Assembly: GCA_029821215.1 (NCBI GenBank)
Contig: JALGTV010000094.1
Span: 1 to 8,564 of the forward strand
Direction of reading: 5' to 3'
Length of the DNA stretch: 8,564 bases
Origin: Candidatus Zipacnadia bacterium
GTDB lineage: Bacteria; Armatimonadota; Zipacnadia; Zipacnadales; Zipacnadaceae
A model generated the notes under the pieces. The model ran no database searches. It saw only the letters and a program-made list of their open reading frames with translations, and had not been told where the DNA came from. The translations under genes and the position numbers were made by a program. This document shows positions 1 to 6,768 of the stretch, in pieces. Numbering within the stretch: the stretch's first letter is position 1; every line of letters begins with the position of its first letter.

Positions 1-550
1 AATCGGTCTCCACCAACTCCTGGACATCAGGGCGCTGGACCTTAACCGCTACTTCCTGGCCAGTAGGCAATACCGCCTTATGGACCTGGGCCAGGGAAGC
101 CGAGGCCCGGGGCTGAGGATCAAATTCAGCAAACAACTCCTCCAAGGGGGCCTGCAGATCTTCTTCTATCACGGCGCGGGCTTGATCAAAGGGGAACGGA
201 GGCACCTGGTCCTGCAGTTGCCGGAGCTGTTGTATGTAGGTCAGGGGCAATAGATCCGGGCGGCTGCTGAGCGCCTGGCCGACTTTGATGGCCGTGGGGC
301 CAATTTCCTGGAGGGCCAGGCGCAGGCGGACGGGCAGCTCGAGGCCAGCGGTAGCGGTGTCAGGGGTAGTATCCTCCTTCACGCGGCGCAGGAATCTGTC
401 CAGCCCCAGGCCATGAAGGGCCGAGGCGAAGCCGAATCGGGCAAATACCGCCGCCACATATCCGGCCCGTCGCACCCAGGCAGATGCCCAGGTGCCCAGC
501 GATCGGGCATCAGTAGATTCTTTACCTGATGATGTTGAGCGGGGCTCCAC
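1..550 (-). CDS. ABC1/UbiB/AarF-family atypical kinase, N-terminal part (truncated by the left edge)
   Basis: The minus-strand frame runs off the left edge and gives about 183 codons, the N-terminal third or so of an ABC1/UbiB protein. The family-specific KxGQ motif is seen as IKVGQALSSRPDLLP (K89 to Q92), followed by the alanine-rich nucleotide loop RASASLAQVH (about 148-157) and the VAVKVQRP segment with the expected catalytic lysine at about 170. Family members are atypical ATPase/kinases that support ubiquinone or other isoprenoid-lipid metabolism in aerobes; in Firmicutes the role is unclear, so UbiB function is not claimed. The C-terminal lobe and any membrane anchor lie outside the window. 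The start is uncertain: GTG at 550 has AGGGGAGG about ten bases upstream and overlaps the end of amrS by 29 bases, while GTG at 475 gives a more typical family N-terminus (VRRAGYVAAVFARFGF) but no clear binding site. No in-frame ATG exists there. The overlap suggests translational coupling with amrS. Confidence 0.85.
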   Translation of the reverse strand, partial: MEPRSTSSGKESTDARSLGTWASAWVRRAGYVAAVFARFGFASALHGLGLDRFLRRVKEDTTPDTATAGLELPVRLRLALQEIGPTAIKVGQALSSRPDLLPLTYIQQLRQLQDQVPPFPFDQARAVIEEDLQAPLEELFAEFDPQPRASASLAQVHKAVLPTGQEVAVKVQRPDVQELVETD

Positions 551-1535
551 AGTTGCTGCACCTCCCCTGGTCGGTTACCTGTACCTGCTGGATGCGGCCC
601 CCAAATCCCGAACGGCGAACGGCAGTGGCTCCACACTGGGGACATTGGGTGTCAGTGGTGCCGTCAATGAATAAATTGCCGACGTAGACAAACTGGAGCC
701 GCTGACGGGCCAGTTCCCAGGCCCGACGGAGAGTTTCTGGTGGAGTGGGAGGAGCATCAAACTGATAGGCAGGGCGATAGGCGGATAGATGCACGGGCAA
801 TTGTTTATCTACCGAAGCCGCCCAGTCAAACAGCGGCACCAGATCCTCATCACTATCATTTTCGCCGGGGATAATCAGCACTGTTATCTCCACATGACAC
901 CGCTCAATAGCGATCTCCACGGTGCGGCGGGCGGGCCAACCCATTCCCTTGCACAGCCGGTGATAAAACTGTTCATCCATTGACTTGATATCCACATTCA
1001 TAGCATCCATGTAGGGCAGCAGGTCGCGGAGCGGCTCTTCTTCAATGATGCCATTGGTGACCAGCACATTCTTCAGTCCAGCCTCCTGGGCCAGTCGGGC
1101 GGTATCGTAGACATATTCATACCAGATAATCGGCTCATTGTAGGTATAGGCAATGCCGATATTGTTGCCCCTCCGGACCTGTTCCTGGGCCATTTGCACT
1201 GCCTGGTCAGGTGCCAGGTAGCGAGTGGAGGGACGCCGCTGGGATATCTGCCAATTCTGACAATAGACACAGGATAGATTACAGCCGAACGTACCCAGAG
1301 ATAATATCTTGGTTCCAGGATAGAAGTGATATAGCGGCTTTTTTTCAATTGGGTCCAGAGCTACCGAGGTTACCTGGGCATAATTGAGCGACCGCAGCAC
1401 CCCGTCATCGTTCTTACGCACCCGACAGGCGCCTACTTTTCCCGGCCGGATCTTGCAGTTAAACGGACACAGATGACAGTGCAGAAACCCGTCGGCACTC
1501 TCATAGTAGCGGCACTCTACTAACTCTTCAGCCAC
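522..1535 (-). CDS. amrS: AmmeMemoRadiSam-system radical SAM protein AmrS
   Basis: A 337-residue radical-SAM protein of the PflA-like group (COG1180). The 4Fe-4S cluster motif CxxxCxxC is C85, C89 and C92 in FGCNLSCVYCQNW. Just upstream is the DPIEKKPLYHFYPGTKILSLGT block (61-82) that marks the AmrS subfamily. An N-terminal cysteine cluster (C20, C23, C27, C37; CHLCPFNC) and a C-terminal zinc-ribbon-like pair (C298/C301 and C326/C329) are also typical of full-length AmrS. The chemistry is expected to be reductive cleavage of S-adenosylmethionine to a 5'-deoxyadenosyl radical; the physiological substrate is not established to my knowledge. Start: GTG at 1535 with AGGAG eight bases upstream. 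It lies 54 bases after the TIM-barrel gene and overlaps the probable start of the ABC1 kinase. The usual partners AmrA (AMMECR1) and AmrB (Memo) are not in this window. Confidence 0.93.
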   Translation of the reverse strand: MAEELVECRYYESADGFLHCHLCPFNCKIRPGKVGACRVRKNDDGVLRSLNYAQVTSVALDPIEKKPLYHFYPGTKILSLGTFGCNLSCVYCQNWQISQRRPSTRYLAPDQAVQMAQEQVRRGNNIGIAYTYNEPIIWYEYVYDTARLAQEAGLKNVLVTNGIIEEEPLRDLLPYMDAMNVDIKSMDEQFYHRLCKGMGWPARRTVEIAIERCHVEITVLIIPGENDSDEDLVPLFDWAASVDKQLPVHLSAYRPAYQFDAPPTPPETLRRAWELARQRLQFVYVGNLFIDGTTDTQCPQCGATAVRRSGFGGRIQQVQVTDQGRCSNCGAPLNIIR

Positions 1536-1589
1536 CGGTGCAACTCCTTCCCTTGACTGCCAGCTATCTGCGGTTTGCTACTCCCCGCC

Positions 1590-2372
1590 TTAGCAGTTGA
1601 TTATGTAATCCATCTTGACAGCGGTGTCCCGTAGAAACTCCTGGGGGAACTGCGAGTAGGGTGTTACCTCCGCCGTCAGGTAGCCATCGTACCCCATATC
1701 CCGAAGCGCCTTGATGACGCGGGGATAGTCCACGCTGCCTTCCAGTAACCCCACAAACTGCTGGGTATTGACATCAAAGTCTTTGATGTGAACTTTTTTG
1801 ATGCGCGAGCCGAGAATCTCAATCCAGTGGTGGGGATAGCCGTACAGCAGGATATTGCCCACGTCAAAATAGGCGGCCACCGAAGGATGGTCAAAACTGT
1901 CAATAAAATCGCGCATCTCCAGGGGGCTAAGCAGGAATTTGCTCCAGACATTCTCTAGGCAGATGGTGATGCCTAACTCTTCGGCGGTGGGCAACAGTTC
2001 AGAGATACTTTTGTGCGACATCTCGTAAGCGGTGGCGTAGGATACGTCCTCATTGACCACCCCGGGCACCACCAGTATGGTATCAACGCCCAATATACTG
2101 GCTATCTGTAAGCCGTCTTTGATACCCTGAACCCCCTTCTGGCGCGCCTGCTCGTCGGGAACCGACAGCGGCAGCCCCCAGTGGGTTCCTCCCATAAGGC
2201 TGTGTATTTCCAGGCCAATGTCGACGGCCAGCTCTGCGACCTGCTCAGCTTCCTGCTGGCTGCCGAATTGATAGGCCTCTATTCCATCAAAGCCAGCGTC
2301 TTTGTGGACTTGTAGCCATTGGCGGTGAGATACTCCGTCGGGCCCCGGACCGTAACAGATTGCCTTTTTCAT
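1590..2372 (-). CDS. sugar phosphate isomerase/epimerase, xylose-isomerase-like TIM barrel
   Basis: A 260-residue protein of the AP-endonuclease-2/xylose-isomerase-like TIM-barrel superfamily. Recognisable strands are GFDGIEAY (27-34), ICLENVW (137-143), AAYFDVGN (166-173), KKVHIKDFD (192-200) and GYLTAEV (230-236). The four expected divalent-metal ligands are E140, D170, H195 and E235; their spacing closely matches that of UlaE-type L-ribulose-5-phosphate 3-epimerases. The family isomerises or epimerises sugars, sugar phosphates or inositol derivatives; the substrate cannot be read from the sequence, and no kinase, transporter or dehydrogenase lies nearby to suggest one. No signal peptide is seen, so it is cytoplasmic. 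The ATG at 2372 has AGGAGG eight bases upstream. It is the first gene of a likely unit with amrS and the ABC1 kinase, after a 262-base gap containing a possible promoter. Confidence 0.9.
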   Translation of the reverse strand: MKKAICYGPGPDGVSHRQWLQVHKDAGFDGIEAYQFGSQQEAEQVAELAVDIGLEIHSLMGGTHWGLPLSVPDEQARQKGVQGIKDGLQIASILGVDTILVVPGVVNEDVSYATAYEMSHKSISELLPTAEELGITICLENVWSKFLLSPLEMRDFIDSFDHPSVAAYFDVGNILLYGYPHHWIEILGSRIKKVHIKDFDVNTQQFVGLLEGSVDYPRVIKALRDMGYDGYLTAEVTPYSQFPQEFLRDTAVKMDYIINC

Positions 2373-2423
2373 AGTAGTATCCTCCTGAAGAGTTTGTAGG
2401 GTAAGTTGCTTGCTTAAGTGATC

Positions 2424-2451
2424 ATATTATTTAGTAGTTATTCGCGGTCAT
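2424..2451 (-). promoter_or_regulatory. weak candidate promoter for the TIM-barrel gene
   Basis: On the minus strand a TAATAT -10-like box (2424-2429) lies 16 bases after ATGACC (2446-2451), a poor -35 match sharing only the TGAC core. It would start transcription about 50-60 bases before the ATG at 2372. The location suits a promoter, but AT-rich stretches produce such matches by chance. Confidence 0.3.
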
Positions 2452-2458
2452 CGTGAAA

Positions 2459-2478
2459 TACACCTTTGTTGGGGTGTA
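2459..2478 (-). terminator. small hairpin, possible weak terminator
   Basis: TACACC (2459-2464) and GGTGTA (2473-2478) are perfect inverted repeats around an eight-base loop. Read on the minus strand the hairpin is followed by only three T residues. It lies about 160-180 bases past the stop of the gene ending at 2635, where a terminator would be reasonable, but the stem is short and the T tract poor. Confidence 0.22.
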
Positions 2479-2511
2479 AAGAGAGGCCAAGTGGGCTAAA
2501 ACCTGGATAAG

Positions 2512-2605
2512 GAGACTGTTGCGAAACCCGCAGAGGGGCATCCTTGCCCCGATATGTGTTTAGCTTTCTGGCAAGCATCCGTCAATTACCTTTTCCAACA
2601 GTCTC
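2512..2605. mobile_element. 94-base element with terminal inverted repeats, MITE-like or insertion sequence remnant
   Basis: GAGACTGTTG at 2512-2521 is exactly inverted as CAACAGTCTC at 2596-2605. Similarity continues inward with two mismatches to about 15 bases. The ends resemble those I associate with IS1182/IS5-type elements in Firmicutes, but this is from memory only. ATAA occurs at 2507-2510 and again at 2606-2609, a possible target duplication except for one extra G on the left. There is no coding capacity. Inside is a perfect six-base GC hairpin, GGGGCA-TCCT-TGCCCC (2535-2550). It fills much of the 262-base gap between the TPR/membrane gene and the TIM-barrel gene. An RNA stem or a terminator-like structure is the alternative reading. 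Confidence 0.42.
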
Positions 2606-2634
2606 ATAAAAGGAAGCTCTAAGCAGCCAAGTAG

Positions 2635-3702
2635 TTACCGGATTTTCTCGCGGTCCACATTAGGGTTCCACCAACTGGTGGCAAATACTCTGTTCCACAA
2701 CTCATTGATACTGGGTTCCCCTCCTAACTCTGCCCAGTGATCTATGGTCTGCCGCTTAGTATTGGCCCGATAAGCAACCACGGTGCGCTCTTCCTTGTCG
2801 GGAGTGGTGATAGTAGCCAGGGCGCGGACAGTGATATAGTTGATACCAGCGTCAGTGCGCAGCGCCGTGGTGGCCAGAGTGTAGGATTGTCGCACCACGG
2901 CCGCAAAGAGGTCTTCAACCTCCAGAGCCTTGGGAATCTGGAAGGTAATCACGGCATAAGCAGTGTACGGATCCATCAGTACGGCCACATCTTCGCTCAT
3001 CGGGGTGCCATCAGGCCAGGTCAGGGAACCCAGAACTCGGGCGATGTTATAGTCACGATCACTGACCGGACCAATCATTCGCCGCGTTATTATCACCGGA
3101 GGAAGGGAAGCCCGTGGTGTGCCCTGCAAATCAGGTGCAGAGGGGGCAGCAGTAGTCTGTGCGGGTGGTGGGGGCGATGGCAAAGTTGGGGGGGCTTGGG
3201 TGAGCTGGCGGGCGGTAGGCGAACGGCGGACCGGTGGCTGGGACGGAGTGGCGCGAGTTGTGCCGGGGCCAGAGGCAGACGGGCCTGAGGGCCAGCGCAG
3301 GGTTATGAACACAATAACCAATCCCAGCACTACCATGGCAGCAGCACCAGCATACACCCACCACACCCCACTGGCTGGGCGCTGCACCCGGGAGGAATCA
3401 GGCTGGACCGAAGCCTGAGCCGATAACCGCCGCCGCACCGCTTCCAGGGGCACCGTCGCTTCGCCACCTGCCCCGTGCTGGATAGCTAACTCGTAGAATT
3501 CGGCAGCTTCGGCCCACATCTGGCGAGTTCGGTATATGTCAGCTATGGCGGTGGGCACTTCAGCACTATGCGGATAGCTGTCCAGCAATTCGTTAGCTAA
3601 AACTGTGGCGGGTGCGTACCGTCCGGCCTGGATCATTTCATCTAACTCAGATAGCTGCTCGGTGAGAGTCTCACGCTCATCGGGGCCAGTGTTTTCAGAC
3701 AT
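2635..3702 (-). CDS. single-pass membrane protein with N-terminal TPR-like region and proline-rich linker, function unknown
   Basis: The 355-residue product falls into four parts. Residues about 14-77 are helical and TPR-like (LDEMIQAGRYAPATVLANEL and the AEAAEFYELAIQ helix). Residues about 113-135 form one hydrophobic membrane segment (WWVYAGAAAMVVLGLVIVF). Residues about 137-200 are a Pro/Ser/Thr/Ala-rich low-complexity linker. Residues about 205-355 form a compact domain rich in predicted strands that I do not recognise. With no signal peptide and one internal anchor, the TPR part is likely cytoplasmic and the linker plus C-terminal domain outside. The linker resembles a wall-spanning spacer, which is inference. 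The ATG at 3702 has GGAGG about ten bases upstream, lying across the stop of the GNAT gene seven bases away, so the two are probably coupled. It ends at TAA 2635; the following gap holds a candidate mobile element. Confidence 0.8.
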   Translation of the reverse strand: MSENTGPDERETLTEQLSELDEMIQAGRYAPATVLANELLDSYPHSAEVPTAIADIYRTRQMWAEAAEFYELAIQHGAGGEATVPLEAVRRRLSAQASVQPDSSRVQRPASGVWWVYAGAAAMVVLGLVIVFITLRWPSGPSASGPGTTRATPSQPPVRRSPTARQLTQAPPTLPSPPPPAQTTAAPSAPDLQGTPRASLPPVIITRRMIGPVSDRDYNIARVLGSLTWPDGTPMSEDVAVLMDPYTAYAVITFQIPKALEVEDLFAAVVRQSYTLATTALRTDAGINYITVRALATITTPDKEERTVVAYRANTKRQTIDHWAELGGEPSINELWNRVFATSWWNPNVDREKIR

Positions 3703-3709
3703 TATTACC

Positions 3710-4183
3710 CTACCTCCCAGCAGTATCGGTAATCGACTTTTCCAGCCTTAGTCGGCTAACCTGGTAGCCACAGCGTTCATACAATGCCAAAGCCTGCTCA
3801 TTACAGACACTGGCATCCAAGGCGGCTTTCTGCGCTCCTTTGCGGCGGAACCACTGTTCAGCGGTAGCCAATAACTTTTTCGCGTAACCTTGTCGGCGCC
3901 ATTCGGGGGCCACGTAGAGATTTTTGATGTAGCCTACACACCGGTCAACCATACTGGTAATCAGCGCCGCCCATATAAAGCCGCACACAGCCCCCCGATT
4001 ATCCAGCACCCATAGCCGCTCGGCTGCCTGGCGGGTGGCAGTCCGCAACTGCCGTTCGTAATCATCCAGAAACACTTTATCTACCTGGAAGCCAGGGAAA
4101 TTAGCCTCGTAGATCTCATACTGAAACTCCAGGACCACCTGGCGGTCACGGTGCCAATTGAAGCGGCGAATTTCCAGGGGCAA
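3710..4183 (-). CDS. GNAT-family N-acetyltransferase
   Basis: A 157-residue single-domain GNAT protein, a normal length for the family. The acetyl-CoA pyrophosphate-binding motif A is visible as YIKNLYVAPEWRRQGYAKKL (85-104), with the R/QxxGxG/A loop at RRQGYA (96-101). Motif B follows as N128, then ALALYERCGYQV (131-142). These proteins move an acetyl group from acetyl-CoA to an amine on a protein, small molecule or antibiotic; the acceptor here is unknown. The start is TTG at 4183, supported by AGGAGG seven bases upstream; no nearby in-frame ATG fits as well. It lies 54 bases after the YkvA gene and 7 before the TPR/membrane gene, so the three probably form one unit. Confidence 0.9.
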   Translation of the reverse strand: MPLEIRRFNWHRDRQVVLEFQYEIYEANFPGFQVDKVFLDDYERQLRTATRQAAERLWVLDNRGAVCGFIWAALITSMVDRCVGYIKNLYVAPEWRRQGYAKKLLATAEQWFRRKGAQKAALDASVCNEQALALYERCGYQVSRLRLEKSITDTAGR

Positions 4184-4237
4184 CTGCCAACCTCCTAATA
4201 TACTTGGGGACGCCTCAGCCGGCCGCTATGCGACTGG

Positions 4238-4558
4238 TTAGCCACCTTGATCAATGAGTTTAACATGTTCCTGTACTATCCGCGGCGGGCACAACTTGAT
4301 AAATGCCTTCAGGGCGACGGTTAGTATGGCGGCATCGTCAAGCCAACCCACGGGAACCAGGGGAAAATCTGGTATCATATCCATGGGCACAACGAAATAC
4401 AGTATCCCCGCCACTAAGATGGCTTTAGGCAGCCACGATACGCGCCGATCAGTAAATAGCCGCCAGTAGAGCTTGATAAAATTAGGGATGTGCAGCAGCA
4501 GCCGGGCCATAGCCAGCGGATTGTTGCTCCATCCGGGCGGGAAATTGCTGGTCTGCAT
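4238..4558 (-). CDS. YkvA family protein (DUF1232), small membrane protein
   Basis: A 106-residue protein carrying the DUF1232 core: SWLPKAILVAGILYFVVPMDMIPDFPLVPVGW-type sequence followed by LDDAAIL, with the signature P-x-D-x-IPD (58-64) and G-W-x-DD (71-75). A hydrophobic helix at about 43-58 probably sits in the membrane. The family is widespread and its biochemical role is not settled, so no function is assigned. The ATG at 4558 is preceded by GAGGTG about ten bases upstream, a weaker ribosome binding site than those of its neighbours. It is the first gene after a 116-base gap and so probably heads a unit with the GNAT and TPR/membrane genes. Confidence 0.88.
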   Translation of the reverse strand: MQTSNFPPGWSNNPLAMARLLLHIPNFIKLYWRLFTDRRVSWLPKAILVAGILYFVVPMDMIPDFPLVPVGWLDDAAILTVALKAFIKLCPPRIVQEHVKLIDQGG

Positions 4559-4626
4559 TAGACAAGTACACCTCTATACATAGATTCTACCCCAAACATA
4601 ACCCTTCTCACACGTCCACTTCAGCC

Positions 4627-4651
4627 GACTGGCAAGAATAGGTAGCCAGTC
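4627..4651. other. perfect inverted repeat in the gap between two clusters
   Basis: GACTGGC (4627-4633) and GCCAGTC (4645-4651) can form a seven-base stem with an eleven-base loop, just past the stop codon of the gene ending at 4675. No T tract follows on the minus strand, so it is not a standard intrinsic terminator. It could be a 3'-end RNA structure, a protein-binding site, or chance. The rest of the 4559-4674 gap shows only a TAGAAT box upstream of the YkvA gene without a convincing -35 partner. Confidence 0.3.
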
Positions 4652-4674
4652 ATCTTAGCAGTGCTGCTGGCCGC

Positions 4675-5448
4675 TTAGAACGAACTGACGCGCCAGTACA
4701 GGTAGATAGTCAAGCTGAGAAGAGCAATAGCATACAGAGGGATAGCGATAATAGGATGGAGCATCCCCATCAGAGATAGAATGACCACCAGCCCCATAGA
4801 GATGCCCGTTGACCACAACAGCAGCGAAACAGCCTTAGGGCCGTGGAACTGCTCCAGTATCTCCCACAGTCCAGGTAGGGCTTCATCACACTCAATACAA
4901 TGAGTAAACCCGCGGGGATTCTCGGCGCCGCATCGGGGGCATATCCTGGCCTGGGTCTCTGCTATTCGCCGCCGGCGTTCGCATTGCTGGAGTCGGGCCT
5001 TGATTTTCGGATTCTTCCTTATCTTCAGGGATGCTTCATAGTACTGAGCCGCCCGCCCGAAGTCGCTGCTGGCAAAGAATATGTCGCCTAACTTGTGGTA
5101 AGGATAAGGGATGTCGGGGTGCTCCTGGGCGGCTTGCAAGTAGGCCCGAATGTCATTTTCGCGTAGTTGCTGCAGCCCCCGCTTGTTGGCAATATAGGCA
5201 GCTACCGGTGGAGCTACGGCCAGGGCTAACGTCATCAGTGCCAATAGCGGGCCGGCGGGTGTACCCCAACTGGCTAAGGCAATACCAAAGGCGGCAATGT
5301 AAGCCACAGTCCAGATAGCCAGCTCCCCCCCGCTGATCTCGCGGTCAAAGTACATCCCAACCATCCGCAGCAATCCCAATCCTACCGCAATGCTGGCCGC
5401 CAGCAGCAAAGCCAGCATAATAAGAGCGCGCCCAAAACCCAATAACAC
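4675..5448 (-). CDS. membrane protein with internal TPR-like segment and zinc ribbon, function unknown
   Basis: The 257-residue product has about three N-terminal hydrophobic segments (about 7-30, 43-60 and 65-87). A soluble middle holds a TPR-like helical pair (about 101-145, with HPDIPYPYHKLGDIFF and GRAAQYYEASLKI). A four-cysteine zinc ribbon follows at C170, C173, C184 and C187 (CPRCGAENPRGFTHCIEC). Two more membrane segments lie at about 206-228 and 231-252. The TPR and ribbon are probably on the cytoplasmic side and used for protein contacts, which is inference. I do not recognise the whole protein. The start is GTG at 5448, with a strong AAGGAGGTG about seven bases upstream that partly overlaps the stop region of the FAD oxidoreductase gene 15 bases away, implying cotranscription. 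TAA at 4675 is followed by a hairpin-forming gap. Confidence 0.82.
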   Translation of the reverse strand: MLLGFGRALIMLALLLAASIAVGLGLLRMVGMYFDREISGGELAIWTVAYIAAFGIALASWGTPAGPLLALMTLALAVAPPVAAYIANKRGLQQLRENDIRAYLQAAQEHPDIPYPYHKLGDIFFASSDFGRAAQYYEASLKIRKNPKIKARLQQCERRRRIAETQARICPRCGAENPRGFTHCIECDEALPGLWEILEQFHGPKAVSLLLWSTGISMGLVVILSLMGMLHPIIAIPLYAIALLSLTIYLYWRVSSF

Positions 5449-5463
5449 TCCTAACCACCTCCT

Positions 5464-6768
5464 TCAGTCACTGGCTGACAGACTCCCGCCACGTTCGGTT
5501 AATCTTTGTCGGAGCTGGGCCACATCAATATCGTTTACTGGTTGGTGCTGTTGGACGGCAAGTGCCGCGGCCACCCCCGCCGCCTCACCAATGGCCGCGG
5601 CGATAGGCATAACCCGCAGCGAGGAGTGGGCCTGGTGGTCAGCAGAGATAGGCCGACCGGTCACCAGGAGGTTATCAAATTCGCGCGGACACAGGCAGCG
5701 GTAAGGAATATCATAAGTTTCACCCGGTGGCAGCTCCTTGATAACCGTGCCCGTACCGGCTGGATTGTGGATGTCTATCGGGTAGCAGCCGCGGGCAATG
5801 CCGTCGGGGAACTTGCGCGCTCTTAGCACATCCTCGCCGGTCAACACATACTCACCCATAATCCGGCGGCTCTCGCGAACTCCTATCTGCACTCCGGTCG
5901 CCGCCAGGTAGGCTTGCTCAAAGCCTGCCACGTGCGCTTTCAGGAAAGCGGCCATCTGCGCCACCTGCCGCCGCCCTTCCAGTTCCGCCTGGGTCAAGTC
6001 ATCAGCATCGGTGCCATCCAGTTTTACCACTCGCGTAGTATTGAAATGTATCTCCCCGCGCCGCGTAGTGTAGAAAAACAGTACATTCTCGCGGGGATTG
6101 TTAATCTCGCCACGCGTTTTGGCCTCGTCATAGAGACGGTTTATTTCGTCGCGGGGCGGAATGCGCTTTTCATCAACGCCAGCCATCCGGAACATCAGGC
6201 TCATCGGCTGACATAGCCCATCTTCGGGCCGGCCCTGCTCATGTTCAGCCCCCGCCCAGGCCGCCAAATCACCGTCACCGGTAGCATCAATGAAGATGTC
6301 GGCCTCAACTGCCTCCAATCCCGACTTGCTGGCCAGGATTGCCCGGTGCACCTGTCCATTTCCCGCCATTGCTGCGGTCACTATAGTATGGAGCCGCAGC
6401 CTGACGCCGACCTCCTCACACATTTGCTGACAGACCAGTTTCATAATCTCGGGGTCAAAGGCATCCCAGGCCCATTCGTCCTGACGGTGACTCCAGCCCC
6501 CGGCCTCATCCAGCTTGTCAATGACGCGCTCGAACAGTCCCTTAATAATCTGCTCGCCACCAGTGTAGTAGGGCATAAACGGGTTAATCAGCCCCGCCGT
6601 GGCCATCCCCCCTAAAAAGCCGTAGCGCTCAATGAGAAGAGTATCAGCCCCTTCCTCAGCAGCAGCCACCGCCGCACACAATCCCGCCGGCCCGCCGCCA
6701 ATCACAGCCACCTCGGCTTGCAGGGATACAGGAACACTTCGCAGTAAGCCTTCGTCAATGTGGCGCAT
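5464..6768 (-). CDS. FAD-dependent oxidoreductase (FAD_oxidored family)
   Basis: A 434-residue flavoprotein of the FAD_oxidored (PF12831-like) group. The N-terminal Rossmann dinucleotide motif is AEVAVIGGGPAGLCAAVAAA (18-37, GxGxxG at 24-29), ending in the acidic ribose-binding residue in LLIER (44-48). FLGGMATAGLINPF (51-64) is the characteristic second block, ATGDGDLAAWAGA (162-174) the third, and the C-terminal FAD-binding segment is NLLVTGRPISADHQAHSSLR (366-385). The substrate is unknown; members occur in very different contexts. No signal peptide is visible. The ATG at 6768 shares its A with the TAA of gatB (TAATG), so translation is probably coupled; the nearest purine-rich binding site (AAGGAAAG) lies inside gatB and rather far upstream. 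The gene for the zinc-ribbon membrane protein follows 15 bases later. Confidence 0.9.
   Translation of the reverse strand: MRHIDEGLLRSVPVSLQAEVAVIGGGPAGLCAAVAAAEEGADTLLIERYGFLGGMATAGLINPFMPYYTGGEQIIKGLFERVIDKLDEAGGWSHRQDEWAWDAFDPEIMKLVCQQMCEEVGVRLRLHTIVTAAMAGNGQVHRAILASKSGLEAVEADIFIDATGDGDLAAWAGAEHEQGRPEDGLCQPMSLMFRMAGVDEKRIPPRDEINRLYDEAKTRGEINNPRENVLFFYTTRRGEIHFNTTRVVKLDGTDADDLTQAELEGRRQVAQMAAFLKAHVAGFEQAYLAATGVQIGVRESRRIMGEYVLTGEDVLRARKFPDGIARGCYPIDIHNPAGTGTVIKELPPGETYDIPYRCLCPREFDNLLVTGRPISADHQAHSSLRVMPIAAAIGEAAGVAAALAVQQHQPVNDIDVAQLRQRLTERGGSLSASD

Noticed and set aside
379..645. Minus-strand 88-codon ATG frame across the amrS/ABC1 kinase junction
   Set aside because: It is out of frame with both AmrS and the ABC1 protein, each of which is supported by family motifs in the same bases.
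2535..2550. GGGGCA-TCCT-TGCCCC hairpin as an intrinsic terminator
   Set aside because: The stem is good but no T tract follows on either strand, and it sits inside the candidate mobile element.
2737..3418. Long plus-strand frames opposite the TPR/membrane gene
   Set aside because: They are antisense shadows of the GC-rich, proline-rich coding region; the translations are Gly/Arg/Trp-rich and low in information.
5914..6615. Plus-strand frames opposite the FAD oxidoreductase gene
   Set aside because: The minus-strand frame has clear FAD-binding motifs across this interval, so these are shadows.
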